Source: Lentisphaeria bacterium (GTDB taxonomy: Bacteria > Verrucomicrobiota > Lentisphaeria > Victivallales > UBA1829). Taken from it: a stretch of DNA of 47,300 nucleotides. The notes under the pieces are model-generated. The model was not told the DNA's origin. It did not search any database and was given only the letters and a program-made list of their open reading frames with translations. The stretch spans positions 1-47,300 of the forward strand of contig JAGBXB010000062.1 in NCBI GenBank assembly GCA_017629515.1. The letters run 5' to 3'. The position numbers and the translations under genes were made by a program. This document shows positions 16,500 through 24,069 of this stretch, piece after piece (position 1 is the stretch's first letter; each line of letters opens with the position of its first letter).

Positions 16500-16991
16500 T
16501 TATTCGGGTTTCTTCCCTTCGCTGGCGCGTACCTTTATGGCGATCCCGCCTCTGGGCATAAAGTCGCCGATCACTTCCATCCAGCGGGGGGAACAGGCGG
16601 CGGTAAGGTCGGTAAGGATACGGTTGACCGCCTCTTCATGGAATGTATTGAAATTGCGGAAGGAGAAAAGATAAAGTTTGAGTGCCTTGCTTTCGATACA
16701 TTTTTTGTCTGCAATATAATTGATGGTGATATGACCGTAATCCGGCTGATTGGTCACAGGACACAGTGAAGAATATTCCGGGCAGTCAAAGGTGATGACA
16801 TAATTGCGGTTGGGATAGGCATTGTCAAAAGTTTCCAGTTTTGCCTCATTGGGATTGGCAGGGTATTCTGTATGATTGCGGTTGAGCAATGTAAGGGAAG
16901 AGTGGATCATTTCTTTCCCGGAAACAACTGATTTCCCTTTTAAAGCAGATTTTTCTGCACTCTTTTTTGTGCCGGCAGTATTTTTTTTCAT
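16500..16991 (-). CDS. queF: NADPH-dependent 7-cyano-7-deazaguanine reductase, short type
   Basis: 163-residue T-fold enzyme that reduces preQ0 to preQ1 in queuosine tRNA modification. The catalytic Cys is C77 in SSLCPVTNQPDYG, and the QueF signature ESKALKLYLFSFRN (near 96) followed by FHEE (near 113) is complete. The start at 16991 is set by AAGGAG eight bases upstream; an earlier in-frame start exists but lacks a ribosome-binding site. The first 25 residues are a Lys/Ser-rich extension not needed for the fold. It is the single-domain bacterial form, not the longer E. coli type. Other queuosine genes are not in the window. Confidence 0.94.
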   Translation of the reverse strand: MKKNTAGTKKSAEKSALKGKSVVSGKEMIHSSLTLLNRNHTEYPANPNEAKLETFDNAYPNRNYVITFDCPEYSSLCPVTNQPDYGHITINYIADKKCIESKALKLYLFSFRNFNTFHEEAVNRILTDLTAACSPRWMEVIGDFMPRGGIAIKVRASEGKKPE

Positions 16992-17070
16992 CCCGTACTC
17001 CTTTTTCTGTTTTCCAAAAAACATATTACAATTTTCTGAAAAAAACCGTTTTTTTCCATTTTATTCCATT

Positions 17071-17076
17071 AATATA
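17071..17076 (-). promoter_or_regulatory. Possible -10 box for queF operon
   Basis: Minus-strand TATATTAATGG matches the -10 form of four other promoters in this window, but no good -35 lies 16-18 bp upstream; the best is TTCGCA within a TTCGCA-AAA-TTCGCAA direct repeat. Weak call. Confidence 0.3.
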
Positions 17077-17118
17077 GCACAGAATTGCGAATTTTGCGAA
17101 ACAAAATCAAAAAAATAC

Positions 17119-17147
17119 TTGACCAAATTACAATTCTGTAATATATT
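17119..17147 (+). promoter_or_regulatory. Promoter for TIGR04073-family gene
   Basis: TTGACC (17119-17124), 17-bp spacer, TATATT (17142-17147, continuing TATATTAAAG). The start codon is about 85 nt beyond the predicted transcription start. Confidence 0.68.
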
Positions 17148-17239
17148 AAAGTAGTGTGGGACTTGTAAAAAGGTCTGAAACAAATTATATTATTACAGCA
17201 TTTAATGAAATCAAAATAATAAAAAAGGGAGAGAAGAAA

Positions 17240-17671
17240 ATGAATCTTCTGAAAAAATCCTTGCTGATCCTGACCCTTATGGTAGTTGTCGGGGTGTCCG
17301 CCCATGCTTATTCCGATGAATATGAACGCTATCCTGTCTGGGATCAGATCATCCGTAAACTGGGCCGTGGGATCACCAATACAGCATTCGGCGTACTTGA
17401 ATTCCCCATCAAATGGTTTGAAGTGAATAATGAAGAAGGTGGTTTTGCCGCCATTACCTATGGTACATTCCGTGCGCTGGGATATTTTGTTGTGCGTGAA
17501 GTGGTGGGGATCGTGGAAATCCTGACATTCCCCGTACCGCTGCCGGGATGCTCGTATATTCCTGACAGTCCTGAATGGGGTTACGGCCCCATCATCAGAC
17601 CGGAATGGGTCATTACTCCGGCACAGGATAAATATGGATTTGTTTATCCGGAACTGGATACGCTGAAATAA
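17240..17671 (+). CDS. Exported TIGR04073-family (exosortase-system-associated) protein
   Basis: 143-residue exported protein with a clear signal peptide (residues 1-23, cleavage after AHA). The mature part matches the pattern of the exosortase-system-associated family TIGR04073: KLGRGITNTAFGVLEFPIKW, a central TYGTFRALGYFVVREVVG segment, then EILTFPVPLPG and a terminal proline-rich IRPEWV. Function is unknown; family members are frequent in PVC genomes. No exosortase or PEP-CTERM protein is in view, so the association is taxonomic only. GGGAGAG precedes the ATG at 17240. It has its own consensus promoter and terminator, so it is a stand-alone, probably well-expressed gene. Confidence 0.8.
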   Translation: MNLLKKSLLILTLMVVVGVSAHAYSDEYERYPVWDQIIRKLGRGITNTAFGVLEFPIKWFEVNNEEGGFAAITYGTFRALGYFVVREVVGIVEILTFPVPLPGCSYIPDSPEWGYGPIIRPEWVITPAQDKYGFVYPELDTLK

Positions 17672-17697
17672 CCGTTCATCCGTTTTATAAAGAATTC

Positions 17698-17731
17698 AGG
17701 CGTTGTCCCTTTCCGGACTGCGCCTTTTTTT
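17698..17731 (+). terminator. Terminator after TIGR04073-family gene
   Basis: AGGCGTTGTCC-CTTTCC-GGACTGCGCCT stem-loop with one mismatch (17698-17725), followed by seven T residues in total. Confidence 0.85.
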
Positions 17732-17757
17732 GTCACAACAACTATAAGGAGTTCAAC

Positions 17758-18192
17758 ATGACAAAAAAGTGTTTCCGCTTTAAAAGTATATTCTTTCTTT
17801 TTCTTATGCTTTTTGCTGTGATCCTTTCTGCCGGAAGCAGAACCTCTTACCGGGATGCTTCCGGACGCTTTCAGGGCTCTGCAACAAGCAATGGAAACAG
17901 AACCTCCTACAGGGATGCTTCCGGACGCTTTCAGGGCTCTGCAACAGTCAATGGAAACAGAACCTCCTACAGGGATGCTTCCGGACGCTTTCGGGGCTCT
18001 GCAACAGTCAACGGAAACAGGACCTCCTACAGGGATGCTTCCGGACGCTTTCAGGGCTCTGCAACAAATATGGGAAACAAAACCATATACAGAGATGCCT
18101 CCGGAAGGATCACCGGAAGCAGCACAAAAAACGGCAATATCACCATCTACCGGGATGCTTCCGGCAGAGTCACTGGAAGAAGCAGTAAATAA
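17758..18192 (+). CDS. Exported protein of six 20-residue repeats
   Basis: 144-residue protein: signal peptide (residues 1-25) followed by nothing but six tandem 20-residue repeats with consensus GNRTSYRDASGRFQGSAT plus two variable residues. The YRDASGR-x-x-G core resembles YD/RHS-type repeats and would form a beta-strand and turn per unit, so a small beta-solenoid or beta-roll at the cell surface or in the periplasm is likely. Copies 5 and 6 are more diverged (NKTIYRDASGRITGSST). I do not recognise a named family and assign no function. ATAAGGAG precedes the ATG. It lies between a terminator and the DUF4838 gene 46 bp downstream. Confidence 0.75.
   Translation: MTKKCFRFKSIFFLFLMLFAVILSAGSRTSYRDASGRFQGSATSNGNRTSYRDASGRFQGSATVNGNRTSYRDASGRFRGSATVNGNRTSYRDASGRFQGSATNMGNKTIYRDASGRITGSSTKNGNITIYRDASGRVTGRSSK
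17833..18189 (+). repeat. 60-bp coding tandem repeat, six copies
   Basis: Units begin at 17833, 17893, 17953, 18013, 18073 and 18133 (last one 57 bp). Units 1 to 4 are almost identical in DNA (for example GGATGCTTCCGGACGCTTTC in all four), while 5 and 6 are diverged, pointing to recent expansion of the upstream copies. It is in frame throughout, so copy-number change would not disrupt the protein. Confidence 0.95.
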
Positions 18193-18238
18193 AACAGAAA
18201 CACTCTGAATAAAAAACAACATAAAGGCAGTATTATTT

Positions 18239-20350
18239 ATGAAAAAGTTTTTCATTCCCACCATCATTATTTCCACTCTTTTTTCGGCTTTTTGCGGCGA
18301 GATCCATGTACGCACACAAGGGGATACCCCTCATGAGCAGCTTGCCGCAAGGGAGTTGAAAAGTTATGGAAAAAAATGTTCAGCGCCCTCCGCAAAATTT
18401 TTCCTCGCCACAGCGGATAATAAAAATATCCCTTCTTTCATTGCAGAAAAACTGAAAAACAGTCCCCATAACGAAACATTCTATATCTATACACTTCCTG
18501 AAAGCAAAGAAATTCTCATCGCCGGAAAAAACAAGTGGGGGATGCTTTTCGGAGCCTGTGAATTTATCCGTAAATACTGGAACGTATATTGGCTTTTCCC
18601 CGGTGAAGCGGGCGAATGTCTGCCTGCAAAAACACCTGCCGTACCGGAAAAACTGGATCTTTTTGTGGAACCGGGCATGAAACAGATGGGGGCATGGGTA
18701 TATTCCGGTCTGGAAAAAAGAAAAGTACCCTGGAAAAGAACGGATGCGCCCTTGTGGATGCTCCGCAATAAAGCCTATCCCGCCGGACGAAGCAGTGATG
18801 CACTGGTCAATAAAGTAACTCCCCCTCCGGCAAGAGGCGGTGGTGGCCATCTGACCTTTGAAGTGGCTGTTCCCAATGATCCTTATTACAAAACCCATCC
18901 GGAATATTTCCCCCTTGTAAACGGGAAACGGCTGGAAGACAAGGGACATCACGGAAAAACAAGATTCCCTGTTCAGAGATGCGTGACCCATCCGGAAGTA
19001 AAGAGACTTGTAAAAGAATACATCCTTGCCTGGACCCTGAAAAATCCTTCTTCCGTTTTCTATATGGGCGCAGCAGATAATCCCAATGTATGGTGCCGCT
19101 GCCCCTCCTGTACTGAACTGGCAACCGGAAAAGATGGAAAATACAACGCCACAAACCTCTATCACACTTTCTATTCTGAAATAGCAGAAGAGATCTATAA
19201 AAAGAATCCGGCAGCAAAACTGTATATCTATATTTATCTGGATTACCGGGATCTCCCCACAAAAGGAAATATCCGGTATGACAACCGTATTCTGGGTCGT
19301 TACTGCGCCCACGGAAGATGTATAGCCCACACTCTGGATGATAAAAACTGTGAGATGAATCCCCGTTATCACAAAGAATATCTTGCCTGGAAAAAACTGG
19401 CAAAAAATACCACTCTGGGAGATTATTATTTCAATTCCAATGTCCCCTACTGCCCCCATGAATATGTTTTTGCCGCCGATTTGAAAAAGTGTGCACAATA
19501 CGGGGAAAATGCCTACGGGACCCACATAACCGATACAAGAGTATATACCAACTGGCAGTTTGTCTATTGCATCGCCGCTCTCCCATGGACTCCTTATGTC
19601 GATATAGATCGATTTATGGATGAGATCTATACTGCCGCATACGGCAAAGCTGCTGTTCCCATGAAAAAATATCACGCTTTCCGCAGGAAACTCTGGGACA
19701 ATGCTCCCGGTCATGCCTGGTATCCGGGGCCCGACAGAGGGGCTTACTGCCTGGCACTTCCGGAGGATGAAAAATTTCTTCTTTCTCTTCTTGCCGAAGG
19801 GGAAAAACTTGCAGCAGGAGATAAAAAAATCCTTACCCGTATCGCCATGGAAAAAGATAATCTCATCAATATCTGGGGAAAAGGAGCTGCCGGGATCCGG
19901 AAGATGAGAAATGCCACAAGGAATGTCCCTGCCTCACCCCGGAAAGGCAAAATCGTCATTGACGGAAAAATAGATGAAATGGACTGGCAGAAAGCGGAAG
20001 TACTGGATTCTTTCCAGAGCGTTGTCACCAAAGGCCGTCTGGCAGAAGCTACTTATGTAAGAGTATTGTATGATAAAGACTACTGGTATATTTCCTTTGT
20101 CTGTATGAATGACAAAGGAGTCAGCCCCCTTGTGGCAAAAGCCAAAGTAAGGGATCAGGGGATCTCTCTGGACGATGCGGTGGAATTTTTCATCGCCCCG
20201 CCGGATAATGCCCCCTATTACCACTTTATGTCCAACAGCATCGGAACCATCTATGACGCAAAACTTATCGACAAAAGTTTTGATTCAAAAATGGAATTGA
20301 AGACCTCCATTGAAAAGACCGCTGGACAGTGGAAGCGAAGATCCCGGTAA
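18239..20350 (+). CDS. Secreted DUF4838 glycoside-hydrolase-like protein, frameshifted near its C-terminus
   Basis: 703-codon frame encoding a large exported protein. Signal peptide at residues 1-20 (cleavage near FCG). Residues about 22-130 resemble the N-terminal beta/alpha domain found before alpha-glucuronidases and family 20 hydrolases (ANKWGMLFGACEFIRKYWNVYWLFPGE in parts: WGMLFGACEFIRKY, WLFPGEAGE). The central part (about 140-540) is DUF4838, with Cys- and Trp-rich strings such as WCRCPSC. Residues from about 575 are a CBM9-like domain (IDGKIDEMDWQKAE). The frame ends in the middle of that domain, and its continuation is found in the -1 frame (next entry). Likely acts on host or plant glycans, by family analogy; no catalytic residues can be assigned with confidence. 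Confidence 0.8.
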   Translation: MKKFFIPTIIISTLFSAFCGEIHVRTQGDTPHEQLAARELKSYGKKCSAPSAKFFLATADNKNIPSFIAEKLKNSPHNETFYIYTLPESKEILIAGKNKWGMLFGACEFIRKYWNVYWLFPGEAGECLPAKTPAVPEKLDLFVEPGMKQMGAWVYSGLEKRKVPWKRTDAPLWMLRNKAYPAGRSSDALVNKVTPPPARGGGGHLTFEVAVPNDPYYKTHPEYFPLVNGKRLEDKGHHGKTRFPVQRCVTHPEVKRLVKEYILAWTLKNPSSVFYMGAADNPNVWCRCPSCTELATGKDGKYNATNLYHTFYSEIAEEIYKKNPAAKLYIYIYLDYRDLPTKGNIRYDNRILGRYCAHGRCIAHTLDDKNCEMNPRYHKEYLAWKKLAKNTTLGDYYFNSNVPYCPHEYVFAADLKKCAQYGENAYGTHITDTRVYTNWQFVYCIAALPWTPYVDIDRFMDEIYTAAYGKAAVPMKKYHAFRRKLWDNAPGHAWYPGPDRGAYCLALPEDEKFLLSLLAEGEKLAAGDKKILTRIAMEKDNLINIWGKGAAGIRKMRNATRNVPASPRKGKIVIDGKIDEMDWQKAEVLDSFQSVVTKGRLAEATYVRVLYDKDYWYISFVCMNDKGVSPLVAKAKVRDQGISLDDAVEFFIAPPDNAPYYHFMSNSIGTIYDAKLIDKSFDSKMELKTSIEKTAGQWKRRSR

Positions 20351-21000
20351 AACCCATGAATGTAAAGGAGATCAGAAACGGGGAACTCTGGCAGATGCAC
20401 TTCTGGCGTACCATCCGCAATCTTCTGCCTCCGGCAGATATGGACAGAGGCGGTATCGACGGAGTCTGGCCCCATAAACAACCCCAGTTCCGTTTTGTCC
20501 CCATTGGAAGAAGCGTCATTAAAAACGGTTCTTTTACAGAAAATGACCCGAAAAAAGGTTTTGCCAAATACTGGGGCATTTTGAAACGCGGCGGGAAAAA
20601 TACGGTAGAGATCCTGAAAGGAAGCCGCAACAATGCAAAATTCCATAAAGGGGGATTGATTTATCAGCACTTTGCTCTTTTAAATGCGGGAAGCCGGCAG
20701 AAAGGGCATCAGATTGATGTAACAATTACCGCAAAGGGAAAAGGAAATCTCCTTTTTTACATCAATACCTTTATTGATTCCAAAGATGAATTCGGTAAAA
20801 CAAAACGCACTCCGGTAAAAAGAGAAAAATATACACGGAATGTGAAACTGACAGAAAAAGAAACGCAATACAAATTTTCCTTTGATCTGATCCCGCAGGA
20901 ACAGTGTTATATCTATTTACGCAGTGACGATTGTACCGTTTTCAATGTCAGCGGCGCTGCAACAGAAAAAAATATCACACAGCACCCGGTCAGAAAATAA
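20329..21000 (+). pseudogene. C-terminal part of the DUF4838 protein in the -1 frame
   Basis: The frame beginning around 20320 continues the CBM9-like domain exactly where the upstream frame loses it: TVEAKIPVKPM then LWQMHFWRTIRN is the expected second half of a family 9 carbohydrate-binding module. A further 120 residues form a beta-rich carbohydrate-binding-like tail (NGSFTENDPKKGFAKYWG onward). No ribosome-binding site precedes the GTG at 20329, so this is not a separate gene. A single missing base near 20320-20324 explains it (Lys-Thr-Ala-Trp-Thr-Val would be restored). Alternatives are a sequencing error or a programmed -1 shift; only AAAAG, not a canonical heptamer, is present. The intact product would be about 920 residues. 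Confidence 0.75.
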
Positions 21001-21964
21001 GATCCCGGAAAACAGACCGTAAACCGTAACCATAAGTAAAATACCCCTTTACCGTAAAAAGATAAAGGGGGCGCAGAAAGCGGCTTTTGGAAGTGAGAAA
21101 AAGGCGGCTTTTATAGTAAAAAGCTGATTTTTTCAGCATGAAAAGATTTTCCTGCGGACACTCATGGAGGGCTTTTTCTGTAAGTCTTTCCCATGCTTTT
21201 TCCGCATGGATATAAGAATCATATATTTCCGTATCCACCCCTTTCCGGTGTTTGGCAAACAATGCTTTCACCCGTCCGGCAAATCCTGCCGGACGCTCCT
21301 GGATGGATTGATTTTCCCCGTGACGGCAATGGAGAGTAAGGCTTTCATACACACAGCGCATTTTCCCTCTTCCTGCACAAAGTTCCGCTATGAAAAGATC
21401 GTAGGAATCCAGTTGGGGAATGGGCAGAAGGATATGGAGAAAAGAACGGCGGAAAGCAATATTATGCCCGTAAAGCATAGGGGTACGCAATAAATGTCTG
21501 ATCCCCTTTCCGGCATTGATGTCTTCTGCTTTTTCCGGTGTAAAATTTACAGTATCGGCAGTACCGTATCCTAACGGGGCAAGCTGAAAATCCACCATTG
21601 AGGAATTACAGAATACTACATCACAATCCGTGTGTTCCATTAATTCGGCAAGCAGTCTTTCCACCTTATTTTCTTTCCATACATCATCCTGATCGCAGAG
21701 AAAAATAACATCTCCGGAGGCAAGACTCATCCCTTTTGCAAAGTTCTGTGTAGGGCCGAGCTGTTTTTCATTTTTGAAATATTTGACGGGACAGGGGGCA
21801 ATTTTTTCCGTACTTTTCACAAGTAAAGCAAGGGTGTCACCGGGGGAATCATCACAAAGAATGATCTCATCAGGTGTCCGGCTCTGCCGGAAAAGACTTT
21901 CCAACTGCCGGACAATATATTTTTCTCCGCAATATGCGGCAATGACAATGCTTACTTTTGTCAT
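20990..21964 (-). CDS. Family 2 glycosyltransferase
   Basis: 324-residue GT-A fold enzyme that transfers a sugar from a nucleotide donor, probably to a surface polysaccharide. Motifs: VSIVIAAYCGEKYI at the N-terminus, DEIILCDDSPGDT near 32, SGDVIFLCDQDDVWK near 86 with the DxD-type metal site, and a C-terminal helical part. Resemblance is to rhamnosyltransferase-like members. The TTA stop at 20990 overlaps the tail of the converging DUF4838 fragment by 11 bp. It starts 15 bp after the pheA-like gene, so the two are cotranscribed, an uninformative pairing functionally. AAGG lies close before the ATG. Confidence 0.88.
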   Translation of the reverse strand: MTKVSIVIAAYCGEKYIVRQLESLFRQSRTPDEIILCDDSPGDTLALLVKSTEKIAPCPVKYFKNEKQLGPTQNFAKGMSLASGDVIFLCDQDDVWKENKVERLLAELMEHTDCDVVFCNSSMVDFQLAPLGYGTADTVNFTPEKAEDINAGKGIRHLLRTPMLYGHNIAFRRSFLHILLPIPQLDSYDLFIAELCAGRGKMRCVYESLTLHCRHGENQSIQERPAGFAGRVKALFAKHRKGVDTEIYDSYIHAEKAWERLTEKALHECPQENLFMLKKSAFYYKSRLFLTSKSRFLRPLYLFTVKGYFTYGYGLRSVFRDLIF

Positions 21965-21979
21965 ATCCTTCCCCGATTT

Positions 21980-22855
21980 TCAGATATTCATCCCCGGAGC
22001 CGGCGCGATCCCCCGGGGATAACTGCCCAGCACCACAAGATCCAGAACTTTTTCCTGTAAACGCGTTAAAAGTCTCATTACCTTTTCATCCTGCATATGT
22101 CCTTGCAGATCTACAAGGAAAAAGTATTTTCCTTCATCTTTTTCCGTTACCTCACGGGAGGGGAGACTTCCGGCAATATGCAGAGAGGTCTCTTCATCCT
22201 TGAAGGGGGCAAGAGCCTCGAACAATGCTCCGGGCCGGTCGGGCAGAGCAAAAAAGAGAGAGGTTTTATCGTCTCCTGTCGCCCCGGTATTCTGTTTCCC
22301 CACGATCATATACCGGGCAAAGGCAGAGGCGCTGTCCGATACAGAAATGGATTTGCCGCAGATCTCCGCACAGATCTTCAATCTTCCGGAAGCAAAAAAC
22401 TTGCAGCAATGGGCATCCAGGCCTTCCAGGAAAATACTTTCAGGAATACAACCGTAATCACATCTTCCGGAAACCACATCTTCCAGAATGGCACGGATGG
22501 AACCTTCCGGTTTGTAAAGGACACTGTTGCCGAATTTTGTCACAGCGGCAAGATGGGTACACGCACCCTCTGAACCGAAATAGGCGATCCGTAATCCATG
22601 TTCCAGAGCCAGTGCTCCGGACATGATCTCCCGGTAGATGGCAAAAAGAGTTACATCTTTCATCGGACCGCAATTCAGACGGCTTACTTTTTCATATACT
22701 TTCCGTTCCCGTTCAGGCACGTATATAGCACTTGCCGTATCTTTTTTAAATGCCCCCACTTTCTGCACAGTGGAATATCTTTCATTAAGCAAAGAAACGA
22801 TCTTTGCATCCAGTTCGTCTATTTTTTTACGCAATTCATCCAGAGTTTCCGCCAT
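21980..22855 (-). CDS. pheA: PheA-like protein: chorismate mutase, truncated prephenate dehydratase, ACT
   Basis: 291-residue protein with the P-protein layout but clear losses. Residues 1-85 are an intact AroQ chorismate mutase (LDELRKKIDELDAKIVSLL, the VGAFKK lysine, PERERKV). Residues 88-187 should be prephenate dehydratase, yet after YGCIPES (normally PIENS) and LKICAEICGKSI the sequence jumps to FARYMIVGK, so roughly 70-80 residues of the second lobe are missing and the catalytic TRF triplet is FARY. The ACT domain (197-280) keeps RPGALFEAL (GALF) but the Phe-binding ESRP motif reads GSLP. Start ATG 22853-22855 has GGGAGAG upstream. I infer a chorismate mutase with a non-catalytic regulatory remnant; dehydratase activity is doubtful. 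Confidence 0.82.
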   Translation of the reverse strand: MAETLDELRKKIDELDAKIVSLLNERYSTVQKVGAFKKDTASAIYVPERERKVYEKVSRLNCGPMKDVTLFAIYREIMSGALALEHGLRIAYFGSEGACTHLAAVTKFGNSVLYKPEGSIRAILEDVVSGRCDYGCIPESIFLEGLDAHCCKFFASGRLKICAEICGKSISVSDSASAFARYMIVGKQNTGATGDDKTSLFFALPDRPGALFEALAPFKDEETSLHIAGSLPSREVTEKDEGKYFFLVDLQGHMQDEKVMRLLTRLQEKVLDLVVLGSYPRGIAPAPGMNI

Positions 22856-22968
22856 GATACTCTCCCTTTTTCCTGTCCGGAAGATAAAAAAGCAATTGTT
22901 TACCATATAATTTAACACCTTTTTTTTTTATCGCAAGAGTTCCGGCAAAAAAAGCCCGTAAAAAAGAG

Positions 22969-22996
22969 TTGACTTCTAAAAGGGCGGCTGTATATT
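22969..22996 (+). promoter_or_regulatory. Promoter for DUF486 gene
   Basis: TTGACT (22969-22974), 16-bp spacer, TATATT (22991-22996, continuing TATATTAATA). The start codon is about 40 nt beyond the predicted transcription start. Confidence 0.68.
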
Positions 22997-23043
22997 AATA
23001 GGCACTGTTTTCATTCACAAAGACTTTCTGAAAAGGATCTGCT

Positions 23044-23385
23044 ATGCCTGTTATTGTAAAAACTGTTCTTCTGCTTGCCGCCTCCAACCTTTTTATGACC
23101 TTTGCCTGGTACGGACATTTGAAAAATCTCTCTTCCAAGCCCTGGTATATTGCCGCTCTTGCAAGTTGGGGGATCGCTTTTTTTGAATATATGATCCAGG
23201 TACCTGCCAACCGTATCGGTTACGGTCAGCTTTCCCTTGCCCAGTTGAAGATCCTGCAGGAGGTCATCACATTATCCCTCTTCATCCCCTTTTCCATGCT
23301 TTACATGAAAGAAGGCTTCAAACTGGATTTTGTCTGGGCGGCGCTCTGTATGGTGGGGGCGGTCTACTTTATGTTCCGCCATTAA
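23044..23385 (+). CDS. DUF486 (DMT-superfamily) small membrane protein
   Basis: 113-residue inner-membrane protein with four hydrophobic segments (about 5-22, 34-52, 70-88 and 95-111). The family strings ASNLFMTFAWYGHL, IAFFEYMIQVPANRIGY and LKILQEVITLSLFIPFS identify DUF486. Such proteins belong to the drug/metabolite transporter superfamily in half-size form and probably work as dimers; no substrate is established. It has its own promoter at 22969. The TAA overlaps the stop of the converging methyltransferase gene by 4 bp. Confidence 0.92.
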   Translation: MPVIVKTVLLLAASNLFMTFAWYGHLKNLSSKPWYIAALASWGIAFFEYMIQVPANRIGYGQLSLAQLKILQEVITLSLFIPFSMLYMKEGFKLDFVWAALCMVGAVYFMFRH

Positions 23386-23975
23386 GAACATTTTCTGCAA
23401 CGGTAAACGAAAGCCGGCGGCAGATTTTTCCATACGACAGAAGAAGTCTCCACTCTGGTAAAATTTTCATCCAGTTTCTTCCGGAAGAGCCTTCCGGCAG
23501 GAAGAAGCGGGCAATGAATGTAACTGAATGTGCAGAACCATCCGTCCCCGGCAAGAGTGGAGGTGATTGCCGAAAGCAATTCATTTTGCAAAGCATCCGG
23601 AAAAAGCGCCCAGGGAAGTCCGGAAATAATGGTATCCACCCGGGCAAGTCCTTCTTTTCTTGCGATTTCCGGCAGATTTACCGCACTCTCATTATATACT
23701 TTCACTTCCGGGAAATTTTTCCGGAAAGTTTCCAGTACGGAAACATTCAGTTCCACCGCAAAAAATCGGGCATCCGGAGCCTTCTTTTTCAGGATCGCAC
23801 CGGTCAGTGCCCCGGTTCCGGGACCGAGTTCCACAATAGAAGAAACATTCTCCAATCCCGTAAAGGAGGTGATCTCCTGCGCCAGAAAGGGGGAACTGGG
23901 ACAGCAGGCTCCAACAGTAAAAGGATTTTTCAAAAATTGGAATGTTAAAGAATTTCTATCCATAAATCTTTTCAA
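23382..23975 (-). CDS. Class I SAM methyltransferase, phospholipid N-methyltransferase-like
   Basis: 197-residue soluble methyltransferase. The SAM-binding motif I is IVELGPGTGALTGAI near residue 45, preceded by FTVGACCPSSPFLAQEI, the lead-in typical of PmtA-type phosphatidylethanolamine N-methyltransferases and also found in KsgA relatives. Motif IV reads IISGLPWALFP near 113 where rRNA adenine enzymes would have N-(L/I)-P-Y; here it is SGLPW, which favours the phospholipid-methyltransferase-like group. Substrate is therefore a reasoned guess. The promoter at 24014-24042 matches consensus well. A second in-frame Met lies four codons into the gene and could also serve as start. Confidence 0.75.
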   Translation of the reverse strand: MKRFMDRNSLTFQFLKNPFTVGACCPSSPFLAQEITSFTGLENVSSIVELGPGTGALTGAILKKKAPDARFFAVELNVSVLETFRKNFPEVKVYNESAVNLPEIARKEGLARVDTIISGLPWALFPDALQNELLSAITSTLAGDGWFCTFSYIHCPLLPAGRLFRKKLDENFTRVETSSVVWKNLPPAFVYRCRKCS

Positions 23976-24013
23976 TCAGGGAAGTTATACCTTTAAAAAC
24001 AAAAGAATATGGT

Positions 24014-24042
24014 ATTATAATATGCCTTGAAGAAAAAATCAA
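24014..24042 (-). promoter_or_regulatory. Promoter for the SAM methyltransferase gene
   Basis: Minus strand: TTGATT (24037-24042), 17-bp spacer, TATAAT (24014-24019), a perfect -10. The start codon is about 38 bp downstream of the -10. Confidence 0.65.
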
Positions 24043-24069
24043 GTTTATTTTATTATTTTCTTTCTTTAT

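Noticed and set aside
16992..17118. PreQ1 riboswitch before queF
   Set aside because: The leader is A/T-rich and lacks the conserved aptamer sequence and paired stem; no riboswitch was recognised.
17833..18189. CRISPR array
   Set aside because: Units are contiguous 60-bp copies with no unique spacers, are in one reading frame and encode a protein.
17644..18315. 223-codon minus-strand repeat frame
   Set aside because: Reverse complement of the 60-bp repeats in the gene 17758-18192, which has the signal peptide and ribosome-binding site.
18380..19714. 444-codon minus-strand open frame
   Set aside because: Antisense to the DUF4838 gene, without motif or ribosome-binding site; Ile/Phe/Cys-rich shadow.
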